This document shows, piece after piece, positions 25,095-33,569 of a stretch of 64,000 bases of DNA. The translations under genes and the position numbers were made by a program. The stretch spans positions 1 through 64,000 of the forward strand of contig CALMGM010000002.1 of NCBI GenBank assembly GCA_937863685.1, read 5' to 3'. How positions within the stretch are numbered: the first letter of the stretch is position 1; each line of letters opens with the position of its first letter. The stretch is from an uncultured bacterium (GTDB lineage: Bacteria; Edwardsbacteria; AC1; EtOH8). The notes under the pieces were generated by a model. It did not search any database and had not been told where the DNA came from. It saw only the letters and a program-made list of their open reading frames with translations.

Positions 25095-25613
25095 ATGAAG
25101 AACATAATCAATAAGACCGCTTTGACGCTGGCCTCCGGTTTCGGCTCCGGATATTCACCGGTGGCGCCGGGCACCGCCGGGAGCCTGCTGGCTCTTGTCC
25201 TTTGGTGGCTGGCGCCGTCTTTTTTATGGCTGAGAGCATTATTGCTGGTTCTGTCCCTACTCCTTGGCGTCTGGTCGGCAACCCAGGCCGAGGGAAAATG
25301 GGGGCACGACAACGGGAAGATCGTGATAGACGAAGTGGCCGGGATGTGGATCACGCTGTTGTTTTTGCCCAAGGTGTTTTTGGTATATCTGGCAGCATTC
25401 CTGCTGTTCCGGGCCATGGACATAGTCAAACCGCTGGGGGCCAGGCAGATCCAGAATCTCAAGGGCGGCTGGGGAGTGGTGGCCGACGATGTGCTGGCCG
25501 GGATCTATGCCAATGTCCTTTGCCAGATCATCGTGATGATATTTTTTGGACAGTATGCTGTTCCCATAAAAAGTTTGTGGCAGGCTTTTAGTAAAGCATA
25601 TGGTTTTGGTTGA
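25095..25613 (+). CDS. pgpA: Phosphatidylglycerophosphatase A
   Basis: 172 residues, several membrane helices. Family signatures are GSGYSPVAPGTAGSL near the N-terminus, IVIDEVAGMW in the middle and VADDVLAGIYAN near the end. It dephosphorylates phosphatidylglycerol phosphate to phosphatidylglycerol, the step after PgsA, encoded immediately upstream. It ends before a repeat-like element. Confidence 0.95.
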   Translation: MKNIINKTALTLASGFGSGYSPVAPGTAGSLLALVLWWLAPSFLWLRALLLVLSLLLGVWSATQAEGKWGHDNGKIVIDEVAGMWITLLFLPKVFLVYLAAFLLFRAMDIVKPLGARQIQNLKGGWGVVADDVLAGIYANVLCQIIVMIFFGQYAVPIKSLWQAFSKAYGFG

Positions 25614-25622
25614 TCTTGTCTG

Positions 25623-25763
25623 TTCTTTCTTGTCGCCAAGAAAGAACCAAAGAAGCGCCGGGGGCTTTGCAACTGACGTTTCTAGTATGATCTAGGTGAT
25701 TCCCTTGAAACGACAATTTCTTCATTCCGCATATCCGTGGTTTAAAGCCGTCAAAGCCCCCGG
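25623..25763. repeat. Nested inverted-repeat element between pgpA and cinA
   Basis: Two perfect inverted repeats lie in one 141-base block. TTCTTTCTTG (25623-25632) pairs with CAAGAAAGAA (25637-25646) as a tight hairpin. CCGGGGGCTTTG (25658-25669) is inverted as CAAAGCCCCCGG (25752-25763), enclosing about 80 bases with no coding frame. Words like CAAGAAAGAACCAAAGAA are common in dispersed non-coding repeats of many genomes. Probably a MITE-like or decayed element. Confidence 0.55.
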
Positions 25764-25829
25764 ACCCCGCTTGGAACGATCAGGAATAAAAGCCGGTTGT
25801 CGAGAAAGATATTGGAGATCAATCGTTAT

Positions 25830-27068
25830 ATGAAAGCTTCCATCATAACCATAGGCAACGAGATACTTTCGGGGATGACCCTGGACACCAACTCGTCGTT
25901 TCTGGCCAGGGAGTTGGGAACGATCGGCATCCCGGTGGCCCTCAAGATATCAGTGGGCGACCGGGCGGATGATATCAATAAAACTTTCAAACAGGCATTA
26001 GCGCAAACGGATATTATTTTATGCACCGGCGGGTTGGGTCCGACCAGCGACGATATCACCAAGAAAGTTGCGGCAAAATTATTTGGATTGAAACTCAAAT
26101 TCGATAAAAAGATATTGGATCACATCCGGTCCCGTTTTGCCAAGCGGGGAATAGAGATGCCGGCCTGCAACCGGGGGCAGGCCATGGTGCCGGATAAGGC
26201 CGAAGTGTTATTCAACCCCGAAGGCACCGCCCCGGGTTTGTTGTTCAAAAAAGGAAAGAAAATATTGATCCTTATGCCCGGTGTACCGCGGGAGATGAAG
26301 GCCATCTTTGCCGGGTCGCTTAAGGAAAGGCTGGAGGCCTTGAGTTGCAGGATGAAGATCAATATGCTGACTCTGAGAACCACCGGGATCTCCGAATCGG
26401 CCATCGCCGAGAAGCTCATCCCCTTCGAAAAAGGCCTGGCCAAAAGTATTTTGGCTTACCTGCCGACTCATATAGGTGTTGATCTGCGATTGACCTTGTC
26501 CGGCAAAAACTCCGGCCAGATTGATGCGAAGCTTCTGGAATTGTCATTGAAAATAAAACAGCTGCTGGGACCGGTGATCTACGGGCAGGATGAGGAGACC
26601 ATGGAGCTGATTGTCGGCAGCTTGCTAAAGGATAAGAAACTTACCTTGACCACGGCCGAGTCCTGCACCGGCGGATTGATCGCGGACAGGATCACCAATG
26701 TTTCCGGATCATCAGATTATTATCTGGGCTCGATCATCGCCTACAGCAATATCCTAAAAGAAAAAATGCTGGGGGTGAAATCGCAGACCCTGCGGCTGCA
26801 CGGTGCAGTCAGCAAAGAGACGGCGATAGAGATGGCCAAAGGTGTTCGGGGCCGGCTGGGCAGCGATCTGGGGCTGGCCATAACCGGCATAGCCGGGCCA
26901 ACCGGAGGGACCGATAAAAAACCGGTGGGGCTGGTGGTCATGGCCCTGGCCGGGCCCAAGGGAACGGTGGCGTTGGAGAAAAGGTTTTTGGGCCAGCGCC
27001 GGCATATCAAGGAATCGTCCGCCCAGGCGGCGTTGAATATGCTGAGGTTGTATTTGCTTAAATGTTAA
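25830..27068 (+). CDS. cinA: CinA-family nicotinamide mononucleotide deamidase-related protein
   Basis: 413 residues. I chose the ATG at 25830 because MKASIITIGNEILSGMTLDTN is the family N-terminus; an upstream TTG adds 11 unconserved residues. The N-terminal MoCF/COG1058 domain (to about 170) has LCTGGLGPTSDD. The C-terminal CinA domain (about 255-413) has TAESCTGGLIADRI and SYYLGSIIAYSN-type sequence with the Ser/Lys amidase site. It recycles NMN to NaMN in NAD metabolism. The pgsA-cinA-thpR neighbourhood is common; recA, often next, is instead at 61575. Confidence 0.95.
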   Translation: MKASIITIGNEILSGMTLDTNSSFLARELGTIGIPVALKISVGDRADDINKTFKQALAQTDIILCTGGLGPTSDDITKKVAAKLFGLKLKFDKKILDHIRSRFAKRGIEMPACNRGQAMVPDKAEVLFNPEGTAPGLLFKKGKKILILMPGVPREMKAIFAGSLKERLEALSCRMKINMLTLRTTGISESAIAEKLIPFEKGLAKSILAYLPTHIGVDLRLTLSGKNSGQIDAKLLELSLKIKQLLGPVIYGQDEETMELIVGSLLKDKKLTLTTAESCTGGLIADRITNVSGSSDYYLGSIIAYSNILKEKMLGVKSQTLRLHGAVSKETAIEMAKGVRGRLGSDLGLAITGIAGPTGGTDKKPVGLVVMALAGPKGTVALEKRFLGQRRHIKESSAQAALNMLRLYLLKC

Positions 27069-27071
27069 ATT

Positions 27072-27094
27072 GGATTCCCGCATGCGCGGGAATG
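27072..27094. repeat. Dispersed palindromic repeat (family A)
   Basis: GGATTCCCGC and GCGGGAATGAT face each other around AT, immediately after the cinA stop. This is the most compact copy of the family also seen at 14489, 15672, 27615 and 60518. Confidence 0.65.
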
Positions 27095-27132
27095 ATATCA
27101 ATAAAGATGATCATGGAGAAACTGGAGGATAG

Positions 27133-27564
27133 ATGCCCAAAGAAATAAGCATATCCCATCTGGTCAAATCAGAGGACCTCAACCATCACGGCACGCTGTT
27201 TGCCGGGCGCATGGCCGAATGGCTGGTGGAAGGCTGTTTCATCGCCGCCTCCAAGCTGGTGGGAAGGCCGGAGGACGTGGTCTGCGTCCAGATCCACGGC
27301 ATGACCTTCCATCGTTCTGCCACCAAGGGCGATATTGTGGAACTGCGTACCAAGGTGGCCTGCCTGGGGAGCAAGAGCATCACGGTCTGGGGCAGGGTGC
27401 TGGTCAACGAGGATCCTGATCCGGCCGTCACCGGGATGGCCACTTTTGTGACGGTGGACGGACAGGGCAAGCCTTATGCCCACGGGCTGTCGTTGTCGGA
27501 GGAATACATCCAGCAGAACAAGGAAATTCACGAGTTGGCCATGAGGATGAAGAACAGGAATTAG
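27133..27564 (+). CDS. Hotdog-fold acyl-CoA thioesterase (YciA/BACH type)
   Basis: 143 residues. The single hotdog domain shows NHHGTLFAGRMAEWL with the catalytic-type Asn/His-Gly region at residues 16-30 and FHRSATKGDIVELRT in the middle, as in acyl-CoA hydrolases. It hydrolyses acyl-CoA esters in the cytoplasm; chain-length preference unknown. It lies between two family A repeats, with GGAGG nine bases before the ATG. Confidence 0.9.
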   Translation: MPKEISISHLVKSEDLNHHGTLFAGRMAEWLVEGCFIAASKLVGRPEDVVCVQIHGMTFHRSATKGDIVELRTKVACLGSKSITVWGRVLVNEDPDPAVTGMATFVTVDGQGKPYAHGLSLSEEYIQQNKEIHELAMRMKNRN

Positions 27565-27614
27565 ACAACATTCCCTCTTCCATTGGGGTAGGGGCAGGGG
27601 AGGGGTTAACCCCT

Positions 27615-27661
27615 GGATTCCCGTTCCCCGCCTACGCGAGGACAAGCTTCATGGGAATGAC
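27615..27661. repeat. Dispersed palindromic repeat (family A), diverged copy
   Basis: GGATTCCCGTTCCCCGC at the left and ATGGGAATGAC at the right form outer arms around CGCCTACGCGAGGACAAG. It is adjacent to a G-rich stretch (GGGGTAGGGGCAGGGGAGGGG, about 27584-27605). Confidence 0.55.
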
Positions 27662-27673
27662 AGGGGAACGAAT

Positions 27674-28246
27674 ATGAACACCCAGAAAATTATCCGCTGT
27701 TTTATAGCTCTGGAAGTGCCGATCGAGGTTCAGGCGGCTTTGGGTGATATGATCGGGCAATTAAAAAAGTCCGGGGCCGATGTTAAATGGGTGGATTCGG
27801 CCAATATCCATCTGACCCTGAAGTTTTTGGGGGAGACCCCTGAAGCCGACGTTTTGCGAACCGGTCTGGCATTAAATGCCCTTAAGGGAAAATTCAAAAC
27901 GATAGATTCCGGATTGGGCGGTTTGGGAGCCTTCCCGTCTTTTGAAAGGCCGAAGGTCATCTGGTCCGGGCTGTCGAAAGGCGCGGAGGGGATAAAAGAA
28001 ATTTACCGCGAGGTAGAAACGCTGACAGCCGACATATTGGACGAAAAGAAGGGTCGGGAATTCAGCCCCCATCTGACCTTGGGGCGGGTGCGGTCGAATA
28101 AGAACGTTATGCAATTGAAGGAAGCGGTAAGGAAGGCTAATATCGCACAAAAAGATTTTAAGATCACCCGATTGGCGCTGATGAAAAGCACCTTGACCCG
28201 AGAAGGAGCGATATATACGGAGTTGAATGGGGCGGAGTTGGTTTGA
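27674..28246 (+). CDS. thpR: RNA 2',3'-cyclic 3'-phosphodiesterase (LigT/ThpR)
   Basis: 190 residues of the 2H phosphoesterase fold. The two catalytic H-x-T-x motifs are HLTLKFLG (about residue 42) and HLTLGRVR (about residue 134). Hydrolyses 2',3'-cyclic phosphates on RNA ends. It starts with FIALEVP, the family N-terminus. It ends just before a family B repeat. Confidence 0.93.
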   Translation: MNTQKIIRCFIALEVPIEVQAALGDMIGQLKKSGADVKWVDSANIHLTLKFLGETPEADVLRTGLALNALKGKFKTIDSGLGGLGAFPSFERPKVIWSGLSKGAEGIKEIYREVETLTADILDEKKGREFSPHLTLGRVRSNKNVMQLKEAVRKANIAQKDFKITRLALMKSTLTREGAIYTELNGAELV

Positions 28247-28271
28247 ACCACCAAGGCACCAAGACACGAAG
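28247..28271. repeat. Dispersed repeat (family B), plus orientation
   Basis: The words ACCAAGGCACCAAGACACG follow the thpR stop directly. The inverse complement recurs at 34119-34142 (CCTTGGTGCCTTAGTGTC). Similar sequences are common non-coding repeats in many bacterial genomes. Confidence 0.5.
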
Positions 28272-28304
28272 AAATTATTGCTATGCAACCGTATTTTCTC
28301 TCTC

Positions 28305-28333
28305 TTGCTAAACCACAAGATTAATGTTAAAAT
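28305..28333 (+). promoter_or_regulatory. Extended -10 promoter for truA, predicting a leaderless transcript
   Basis: TTGCTA (28305-28310), 17 bases, TAAAAT (28328-28333) preceded by TGT (extended -10). The -10 ends six bases before the TTG start codon at 28340. Confidence 0.65.
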
Positions 28334-28339
28334 CATAAG

Positions 28340-29068
28340 TTGCGCAATATTAAACTGACCATAGAGTACGACGGAACCGATTTTGCCGGGTGGCAGTTCC
28401 AGCCCGGTCAGCGGACCGTTCAGGGCCTGTTGGAGGAAAATCTTTCCTCCATGCTGGAGGAGAAGATATCGGTCCTCGGCTCCGGGCGGACCGACGCTGG
28501 GGTACATGCCGCCGGGCAGGTGGCCAATTTCAAAACCTCCCGCGATATTCCCCTAAAAGCCTTTGATGAAGGTTTGAACTCACTGCTTCCCCGCGATGTG
28601 GCCATCATTAAAGCCGAGGAAGCGGCTGAAAAATTCCACGCTCGGTTCGATGCCAAGAGCCGGCGCTACCGTTATCAGATTATTTTTCATCGTTCTCCTT
28701 TAAGGGAGCGCTACGCTTGGCGGATAACATATAAGGCCGAACCGGCCGTTCTGCAAACCCTGGCGGGGCAGATATTGGGGCAGCACGATTTTACCGCCTT
28801 TGCTTCGGCCCAGGCCGAGGTCAACAATTTCATTTGCCAGGTGGAACAGGCCGAGTGGCGCTTTGGCCATGAGATATGGACCTTTGAGATAAAGGCCAAC
28901 CGTTTTCTGCACAACATGGTTCGCATACTGGTCGGCACTATGATAGACATGGCCCGGGGGCAGATGGATAACAAAGATCTCCAAAAAATTCTGGAGGCCA
29001 AGGACCGGACCCTGGCCGGCAAGACCGCTCCGGCTTGCGGCCTGTGTTTGATGGAGGTATTGTACTGA
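28340..29068 (+). CDS. truA: tRNA pseudouridine(38-40) synthase
   Basis: 242 residues. The catalytic Asp is in LGSGRTDAGVHAAGQV (about residue 53); the N-terminus MRNIKLTIEYDGTDFAGWQ is typical, which supports the unusual TTG start at 28340 as no ATG or GTG precedes it in frame. It modifies uridines in the tRNA anticodon stem. The stop TGA overlaps the next ATG. No ribosome binding site; see its promoter. Confidence 0.95.
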   Translation: MRNIKLTIEYDGTDFAGWQFQPGQRTVQGLLEENLSSMLEEKISVLGSGRTDAGVHAAGQVANFKTSRDIPLKAFDEGLNSLLPRDVAIIKAEEAAEKFHARFDAKSRRYRYQIIFHRSPLRERYAWRITYKAEPAVLQTLAGQILGQHDFTAFASAQAEVNNFICQVEQAEWRFGHEIWTFEIKANRFLHNMVRILVGTMIDMARGQMDNKDLQKILEAKDRTLAGKTAPACGLCLMEVLY

Positions 29069-29589
29069 TGCAGGTATTCATCAACGAAGCGGCTTTCTGG
29101 GGATTGCTGGTCTCGGCCATCGAGGTCTACAAGAAGGAGTCCTACGGGCTCCTTTTGGGCCACCGGGACGGCGAGATGTTCATGGTGGTCAATGCCATCG
29201 CCTGCCAGAAGGCCGAGCGGCATGCCACCTGGGTCAAGGCCAGGGATAGAGCCTACTCCCGGATAGTGAACTTCTTTGAGAACCTGCCCAACCTGTACAT
29301 CGTGGGCGATTTCCATTCCCACCCCCAGCATAACACCGCGCTGAGCGAGGACGACCTTTACGGTATGAGACCCGACCATGTCTATGTTGTGATTGAGATC
29401 AAGGACAAGGCCAAGGATAAATACTGGAGCTACAACGAGGACGGCACCCTGTCCGGCACCACCGACAATTGGTTCATCAAGATCGCCGCCTATTACATAG
29501 ACCCGGAGACCAACAAACACCGGATGGCCGACGTGCTGTGCCCCTTTGCCATCGGGTTCAACATCAAACCCAGAACGCCATCGAGATGA
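29068..29589 (+). CDS. JAB1/MPN (JAMM) metalloprotease-domain protein
   Basis: 173 residues from the ATG overlapping the truA stop. The complete JAMM zinc motif is visible: Glu in [10 protein letters not shown] (about residue 25) and H-S-H-P-x6-S-x2-D in [15 protein letters not shown] (about 88-102). Such domains remove ubiquitin-like tags, act on Cys-containing sulfur-carrier adducts, or cleave other isopeptides. No ubiquitin-like or E1/ThiF gene is nearby, so the substrate is unknown. Overlap with truA and prfA indicates co-translation with tRNA modification and translation termination genes. Confidence 0.88.
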   Translation: MQVFINEAAFWGLLVSAIEVYKKESYGLLLGHRDGEMFMVVNAIACQKAERHATWVKARDRAYSRIVNFFENLPNLYIVGDFHSHPQHNTALSEDDLYGMRPDHVYVVIEIKDKAKDKYWSYNEDGTLSGTTDNWFIKIAAYYIDPETNKHRMADVLCPFAIGFNIKPRTPSR

Positions 29590-30662
29590 TAGAAAAGAAA
29601 CTTATAAAGATCGAAGAACGCTACCGCGAATTGGAAAAACTGATCAGCGATCCGGCGATCATATCCGATCAGCAGAGATACCGCGACCTTTCCCGGGAGT
29701 ACCGCCAGGCATCGCCCGTAATCACGAAATATAAAGAGTATCGGGATGTCGGCAAACAGCTGGAGGATAACAGAGCAATGGTGGCCGAAGGAGGCGATAA
29801 GGAACTGACAGAGATGGCCCAGGCCGAGCTGCCGGAACTTGAAGCTAGGCACCAAACGCTGACCGAAGAGCTGAAAAAACTGCTGGTGCCAAAGGACCCC
29901 AGCGATTTCAAGAACGCCATCATCGAGATCAGGGCCGGGACCGGCGGCGAGGAGGCGGCCATATTCGCCGGAGACCTTTACCGGATGTACGTCCGCTACG
30001 CCGAGCGCAAGGGCTTCAGGATAGACATCATGAACTCCAATCCCACCCAGCTGGGCGGCTTCAAGGAAGTGATCTTCAGCGTCCAGGGCGAGGGAACCTA
30101 CGGGCAGTATAAGTTCGAGAGCGGGGTGCACCGGGTCCAGAGGGTGCCGCGCACCGAGGCCTCGGGACGGCTGCACACCTCGGCGGCCACCGTGGCGGTC
30201 CTGCCGGAGGCCGAGGAGGTGGACCTGCAGATCAACGCCAACGACCTGAGGGTGGACACCTTCTGCTCATCCGGGGCCGGCGGACAGTGCGTCAATACCA
30301 CTTATTCGGCGGTGCGGATCACCCATATTCCCAGCGGACTGGTGGTCTCCTGCCAGGACGAACGCTCCCAGATCAAGAACCGGGCCAAGGCCATGACGGT
30401 GCTGCGCTCCCGCTTGCTGGAGAAGATGGAGGAAGAACACAACGCCAAGCTGGCCCAGGAGCGCAAATCGCAGGTCAAGTCGGGGGACCGCAGCGAGAAG
30501 ATAAGGACCTATAACTTCCCCCAGAACCGGGTGACCGACCATCGCATCGGTCTGACCCTTTACAATCTGGACGGGGTGATGGACGGCCAGATCGACCAGA
30601 TCATAGAGGGGCTGACCGCGGCCGAACAGGCCGAGGGCCTGGAGGTGGAGGAAGAGGATTGA
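29586..30662 (+). CDS. prfA: Peptide chain release factor 1
   Basis: 358 residues from the ATG at 29586, overlapping the JAMM gene by four bases; the longer frame upstream is only read-through in that gene. The peptidyl-tRNA hydrolysis motif GGQ lies in [17 protein letters not shown]; the residue after GGQ is Cys, where many RF1 proteins have His. The stop-codon recognition P-x-T (PRT) lies in [17 protein letters not shown]. It recognises UAA and UAG. Usually followed by prmC, its methyltransferase, which here comes after an inserted gene. Confidence 0.96.
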   Translation: MIEKKLIKIEERYRELEKLISDPAIISDQQRYRDLSREYRQASPVITKYKEYRDVGKQLEDNRAMVAEGGDKELTEMAQAELPELEARHQTLTEELKKLLVPKDPSDFKNAIIEIRAGTGGEEAAIFAGDLYRMYVRYAERKGFRIDIMNSNPTQLGGFKEVIFSVQGEGTYGQYKFESGVHRVQRVPRTEASGRLHTSAATVAVLPEAEEVDLQINANDLRVDTFCSSGAGGQCVNTTYSAVRITHIPSGLVVSCQDERSQIKNRAKAMTVLRSRLLEKMEEEHNAKLAQERKSQVKSGDRSEKIRTYNFPQNRVTDHRIGLTLYNLDGVMDGQIDQIIEGLTAAEQAEGLEVEEED

Positions 30663-30673
30663 TATTCTTTGCT

Positions 30674-31159
30674 ATGAAGTTGAGATATTGGTGCCTAATA
30701 TTACTGGTATTGTTTATTGGTTCATTTGTAGGCAGGGCATATGCCGACGACCGATTTATTTCTCCGGGCATAAAATTCGGATACACTTTCGGAGAAGGTG
30801 GTGGTGTAACGGTTGGTGCAGAAGTTAGTTATATCGTATGGTATAATAATCTAGCTCACGCTGTAGTGCTTAATTTGGACATATGCGGCAACGAGGATAA
30901 ATTGAAATTTAACAAAATGCATTTGGGATATCAAATAAGCCGTGGGGTGGGTGTTGAGGCTGGGCCGACAATGTTCTGGACTGATAAAGGTGTGTATTTT
31001 GGAGCATCTGTAACACCATTCGCAGGTATTATTATACCCTATGCTTATTATTCCTATACTGTAGCTTTTAATAAGAAAAAGGTGCTGAACGAAGCTGGCA
31101 TGCTATTGAAGCTACCCATGGCAATTGAGGGCCATGAATTTAGCATAGGTTTGAACTAG
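30674..31159 (+). CDS. Putative exported or outer-membrane protein, AT-rich, unknown family
   Basis: 161 residues from the ATG at 30674 (a TTG at 30659 is also open). N-terminal signal peptide ending GRAYA. The rest alternates Gly, aromatic and beta-branched residues (FGYTFGEGGGVTVGAEVSY, VGVEAGPTMFW), as in small beta-barrels. Base composition is clearly more AT-rich than prfA and prmC, between which it sits with short gaps. This suggests a later insertion into a conserved pair. No family recognised. Confidence 0.7.
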   Translation: MKLRYWCLILLVLFIGSFVGRAYADDRFISPGIKFGYTFGEGGGVTVGAEVSYIVWYNNLAHAVVLNLDICGNEDKLKFNKMHLGYQISRGVGVEAGPTMFWTDKGVYFGASVTPFAGIIIPYAYYSYTVAFNKKKVLNEAGMLLKLPMAIEGHEFSIGLN

Positions 31160-31169
31160 GAAACAGACC

Positions 31170-32012
31170 ATGACCATCGGCGAGATCTTAAATTACGGAT
31201 TCGATCATCTCTCCCAGGCCGGTATCCCGGAAGCAGTGCTGGAGGCCGAATTGCTGCTGGAATACGCCATGGATCAGGAGCGGATATATCTGCATCTGCA
31301 TCGCAACCAGAACGTATCCGAAACCGTTCGGGAAAAATACCGGTCATACATCGTCGATCGCTGCCGGCACCGGCCCTTGCAGCATGTGGTGGGACAGGCG
31401 GAATTCTACGGACTGAAGTTCAAGTCTGACAAAAGGGCGCTGATCCCCCGGCCCGAGACCGAGATACTGGTGGAGGAGGTCTTGGAACAATGGCAGCCGG
31501 GATTTCACAACGTTCTTGATATCGGCACCGGCAGCGGCATCATAGCCATAGCCTTGGCCAAACATCTGGCCTCGGCCAGGATCACGGCCACCGATCAAAG
31601 CCCGGAAGCCCTGGAACTGGCCGGAATCAACATCAAGAGCTTCGGCCTGGAGGACAATATTCATTTGGTGCAGGCCGATCTTTTCCCGCAGGGGGCTGAA
31701 AGATTTGATTGCATAGTTTCCAACCCGCCGTATATCCCGTCCGCCCAGATCGCCAGTTTGCAGCCCGAGGTCGGCCTTTTTGAACCGGCCATGTCCCTGG
31801 ACGGCGGGGCTGACGGCCTGGAATTTTACCGCCGGATAGCCGGGGGCCTTGCCGGTCGTCTCAACCGTCCCGGCCTGGTCGCTCTGGAGGTCGGAATGGG
31901 GCAGGCCGAGGAGGTGGCGGAAATGATGACCCGGGCGCTTCCGGCGTCAGAAATAAGCGTTACAAAGGACCTGGCAGGGGTAAACCGGGTGGTGCTGGTG
32001 AAAATGCATTAA
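31170..32012 (+). CDS. prmC: Release factor glutamine methyltransferase
   Basis: 280 residues. Helical N-terminal substrate-binding part, then a Rossmann methyltransferase with SAM motif VLDIGTGSGIIAIALA (about 113) and the catalytic NPPY in IVSNPPYIPS (about 187). It methylates the Gln of the GGQ motif of RF1/RF2, matching prfA nearby. Confidence 0.96.
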   Translation: MTIGEILNYGFDHLSQAGIPEAVLEAELLLEYAMDQERIYLHLHRNQNVSETVREKYRSYIVDRCRHRPLQHVVGQAEFYGLKFKSDKRALIPRPETEILVEEVLEQWQPGFHNVLDIGTGSGIIAIALAKHLASARITATDQSPEALELAGINIKSFGLEDNIHLVQADLFPQGAERFDCIVSNPPYIPSAQIASLQPEVGLFEPAMSLDGGADGLEFYRRIAGGLAGRLNRPGLVALEVGMGQAEEVAEMMTRALPASEISVTKDLAGVNRVVLVKMH

Positions 32013-32031
32013 CCCCAAGGGATAAAATGTC

Positions 32032-32060
32032 TTGACAATGATAAAATTTTACAGTATCAT
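32032..32060 (+). promoter_or_regulatory. Promoter for the amino-acid dehydrogenase locus
   Basis: TTGACA (32032-32037), 17 bases, TATCAT (32055-32060). Predicted start near 32067, leader of about 43 bases to the ATG at 32110. Confidence 0.75.
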
Positions 32061-32109
32061 TACTTTTTATTGTTAATAATCCGCAAACAACAGCCAATTT
32101 TACGGTCAG

Positions 32110-32421
32110 ATGAGAATAGGAAAACATCCCATCCTTGATTTCAAAAAAGGGACCAAAATAGAATTTTTTTTTGAAGGGCAGCCGGTCGAGGGGTTCCTGG
32201 GAGAACCCATTGCGGCTGCTTTGCATGCCGCCGGGATCAAGGTGCTGCGCCATAGCGTCAAACTGGACAGGCCCCGGGGCTTTTTTTGTGCGGTGGGCAA
32301 GTGCTCCTCCTGCCTGATGGAGGTGGACGGCGTGCCGAATGTCTTCTCCTGCATCACCCCCATCCGTCCGGGCATGCAGGTCAGGCGCCAGAAGGGCCGG
32401 GGCCGGATCGCCGTAAACTGA
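32110..32421 (+). CDS. 2Fe-2S subunit of an FAD-dependent amino-acid dehydrogenase (Fer2_4 type)
   Basis: 103 residues. The 2Fe-2S motif C-x4-C-x2-C...C appears as FFCAVGKCSSCLMEV and FSCITP. This matches the N-terminal module of sarcosine oxidase alpha and the small subunit of HcnABC/opine or proline dehydrogenases. It starts a locus with the FAD subunit 32 bases downstream. It probably wires substrate electrons from FAD to other iron-sulfur centres. Confidence 0.88.
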   Translation: MRIGKHPILDFKKGTKIEFFFEGQPVEGFLGEPIAAALHAAGIKVLRHSVKLDRPRGFFCAVGKCSSCLMEVDGVPNVFSCITPIRPGMQVRRQKGRGRIAVN

Positions 32422-32452
32422 ACCAATGTTACTACACTGCTTTTAAGAATTC

Positions 32453-33535
32453 ATGACGAATACCAACTTTCTTATCATCGGCGGGGGCCCGGCCGGCTTG
32501 ATGGCGGCGCTGTCGTCCTCGGAGTTCGGCCTGGATCCGCTGATCATAGACGAGAACCAGACAATCGGGGGCCAGCTGATCAAGCAGACCCACATGTTCT
32601 TCGGCTCCAAGGCCGAACGGGCCGGGACCCGGGGCTTTGAGATCGGGATGGAGCTGGAGCAGGAGATCGGCAAGCGCAACATCAAGATAGAACGCCAGGC
32701 CTCGGCGGTGGGATATTATCCCGACGGGACGTTGGCGGTGCTGCAGAACGAAAAAGTGACGCCGCTCAAGCCCAAGGCCGTTCTGGTGGCCACCGGAGCC
32801 TCGGAGAATTTCGTCTCCTTTCCCGGCAGCGATCTTCCGGGTGTCTACGGGGCCGGGGCGGTGCAGACCCTGATGAACGTCTACGGCATCAAGCCGGGCC
32901 GCAGCGTGCTGATGGTGGGCTCCGGCAACATCGGTCTGATCGTTTCCTACCAGCTGATGCAGGCCGGGGTTCAGGTCAAGGCCATCATTGAGGGCCTGCC
33001 AAAGATCGGCGGTTATCTGGTCCATGCCTCCAAGATAGCCCGGGCGGGGGTGCCTATTTTAACCCGCCACACCATCCTTAAAGCGCTGGGAGGGGATCAG
33101 GTCAGCGGGGCGGTGATATCAAAAATTGACGATAAATGGCAGACCATAGAGGGCACCCAGCAGACGCTGGAGGTGGACACCATCTGCCTGGCGGTGGGGC
33201 TTTCGCCATTGACCGAAATTTTATGGCAGGCCGGCTGTCAGATGAACTACATTCCGGAACTGGGGGGCCAGGTGGCCTGGCACGATGACCTGATGATGAC
33301 CACTATGCCCGGCATCTTCACCGCCGGCGATGTCACCGGGATAGAGGAGGCCTCCACCGCCATGCTGGAGGGCGAGCTGGCCGGGTTGGGGGCGGTCAAA
33401 TTTCTCAAGGGCGATTCAAAAGCTCTCCAAAGCCGGATAAACGACACCGCCTGCCGGCTGGCGGCCTTGCGGGCCGGGCCGTTCGGGCAGAAGGCCAGGG
33501 AGGGCAAGTGCAAGCTGGCGGAATGCCGGAGATAG
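32453..33535 (+). CDS. FAD/NAD(P)-binding subunit of amino-acid dehydrogenase (HcnB-like)
   Basis: 360 residues. FAD-binding LIIGGGPAGLMAAL at the N-terminus, GGQLIKQTHMFF, a second dinucleotide fold with VLMVGSGNIGLIVSY (about 160), and the FAD-closing GIFTAGDVTGIEEAS near residue 285. It corresponds to the middle module of sarcosine oxidase alpha and to HcnB. Together with the 2Fe-2S, 4Fe-4S, BFD and DAO-type subunits nearby it would form a heteromeric proline- or sarcosine-type dehydrogenase; the substrate is inferred only at that level. Confidence 0.88.
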   Translation: MTNTNFLIIGGGPAGLMAALSSSEFGLDPLIIDENQTIGGQLIKQTHMFFGSKAERAGTRGFEIGMELEQEIGKRNIKIERQASAVGYYPDGTLAVLQNEKVTPLKPKAVLVATGASENFVSFPGSDLPGVYGAGAVQTLMNVYGIKPGRSVLMVGSGNIGLIVSYQLMQAGVQVKAIIEGLPKIGGYLVHASKIARAGVPILTRHTILKALGGDQVSGAVISKIDDKWQTIEGTQQTLEVDTICLAVGLSPLTEILWQAGCQMNYIPELGGQVAWHDDLMMTTMPGIFTAGDVTGIEEASTAMLEGELAGLGAVKFLKGDSKALQSRINDTACRLAALRAGPFGQKAREGKCKLAECRR

Positions 33536-33569
33536 TTCAAAGTATAAAGTTGAAAGTTTAAAGTCTTAA

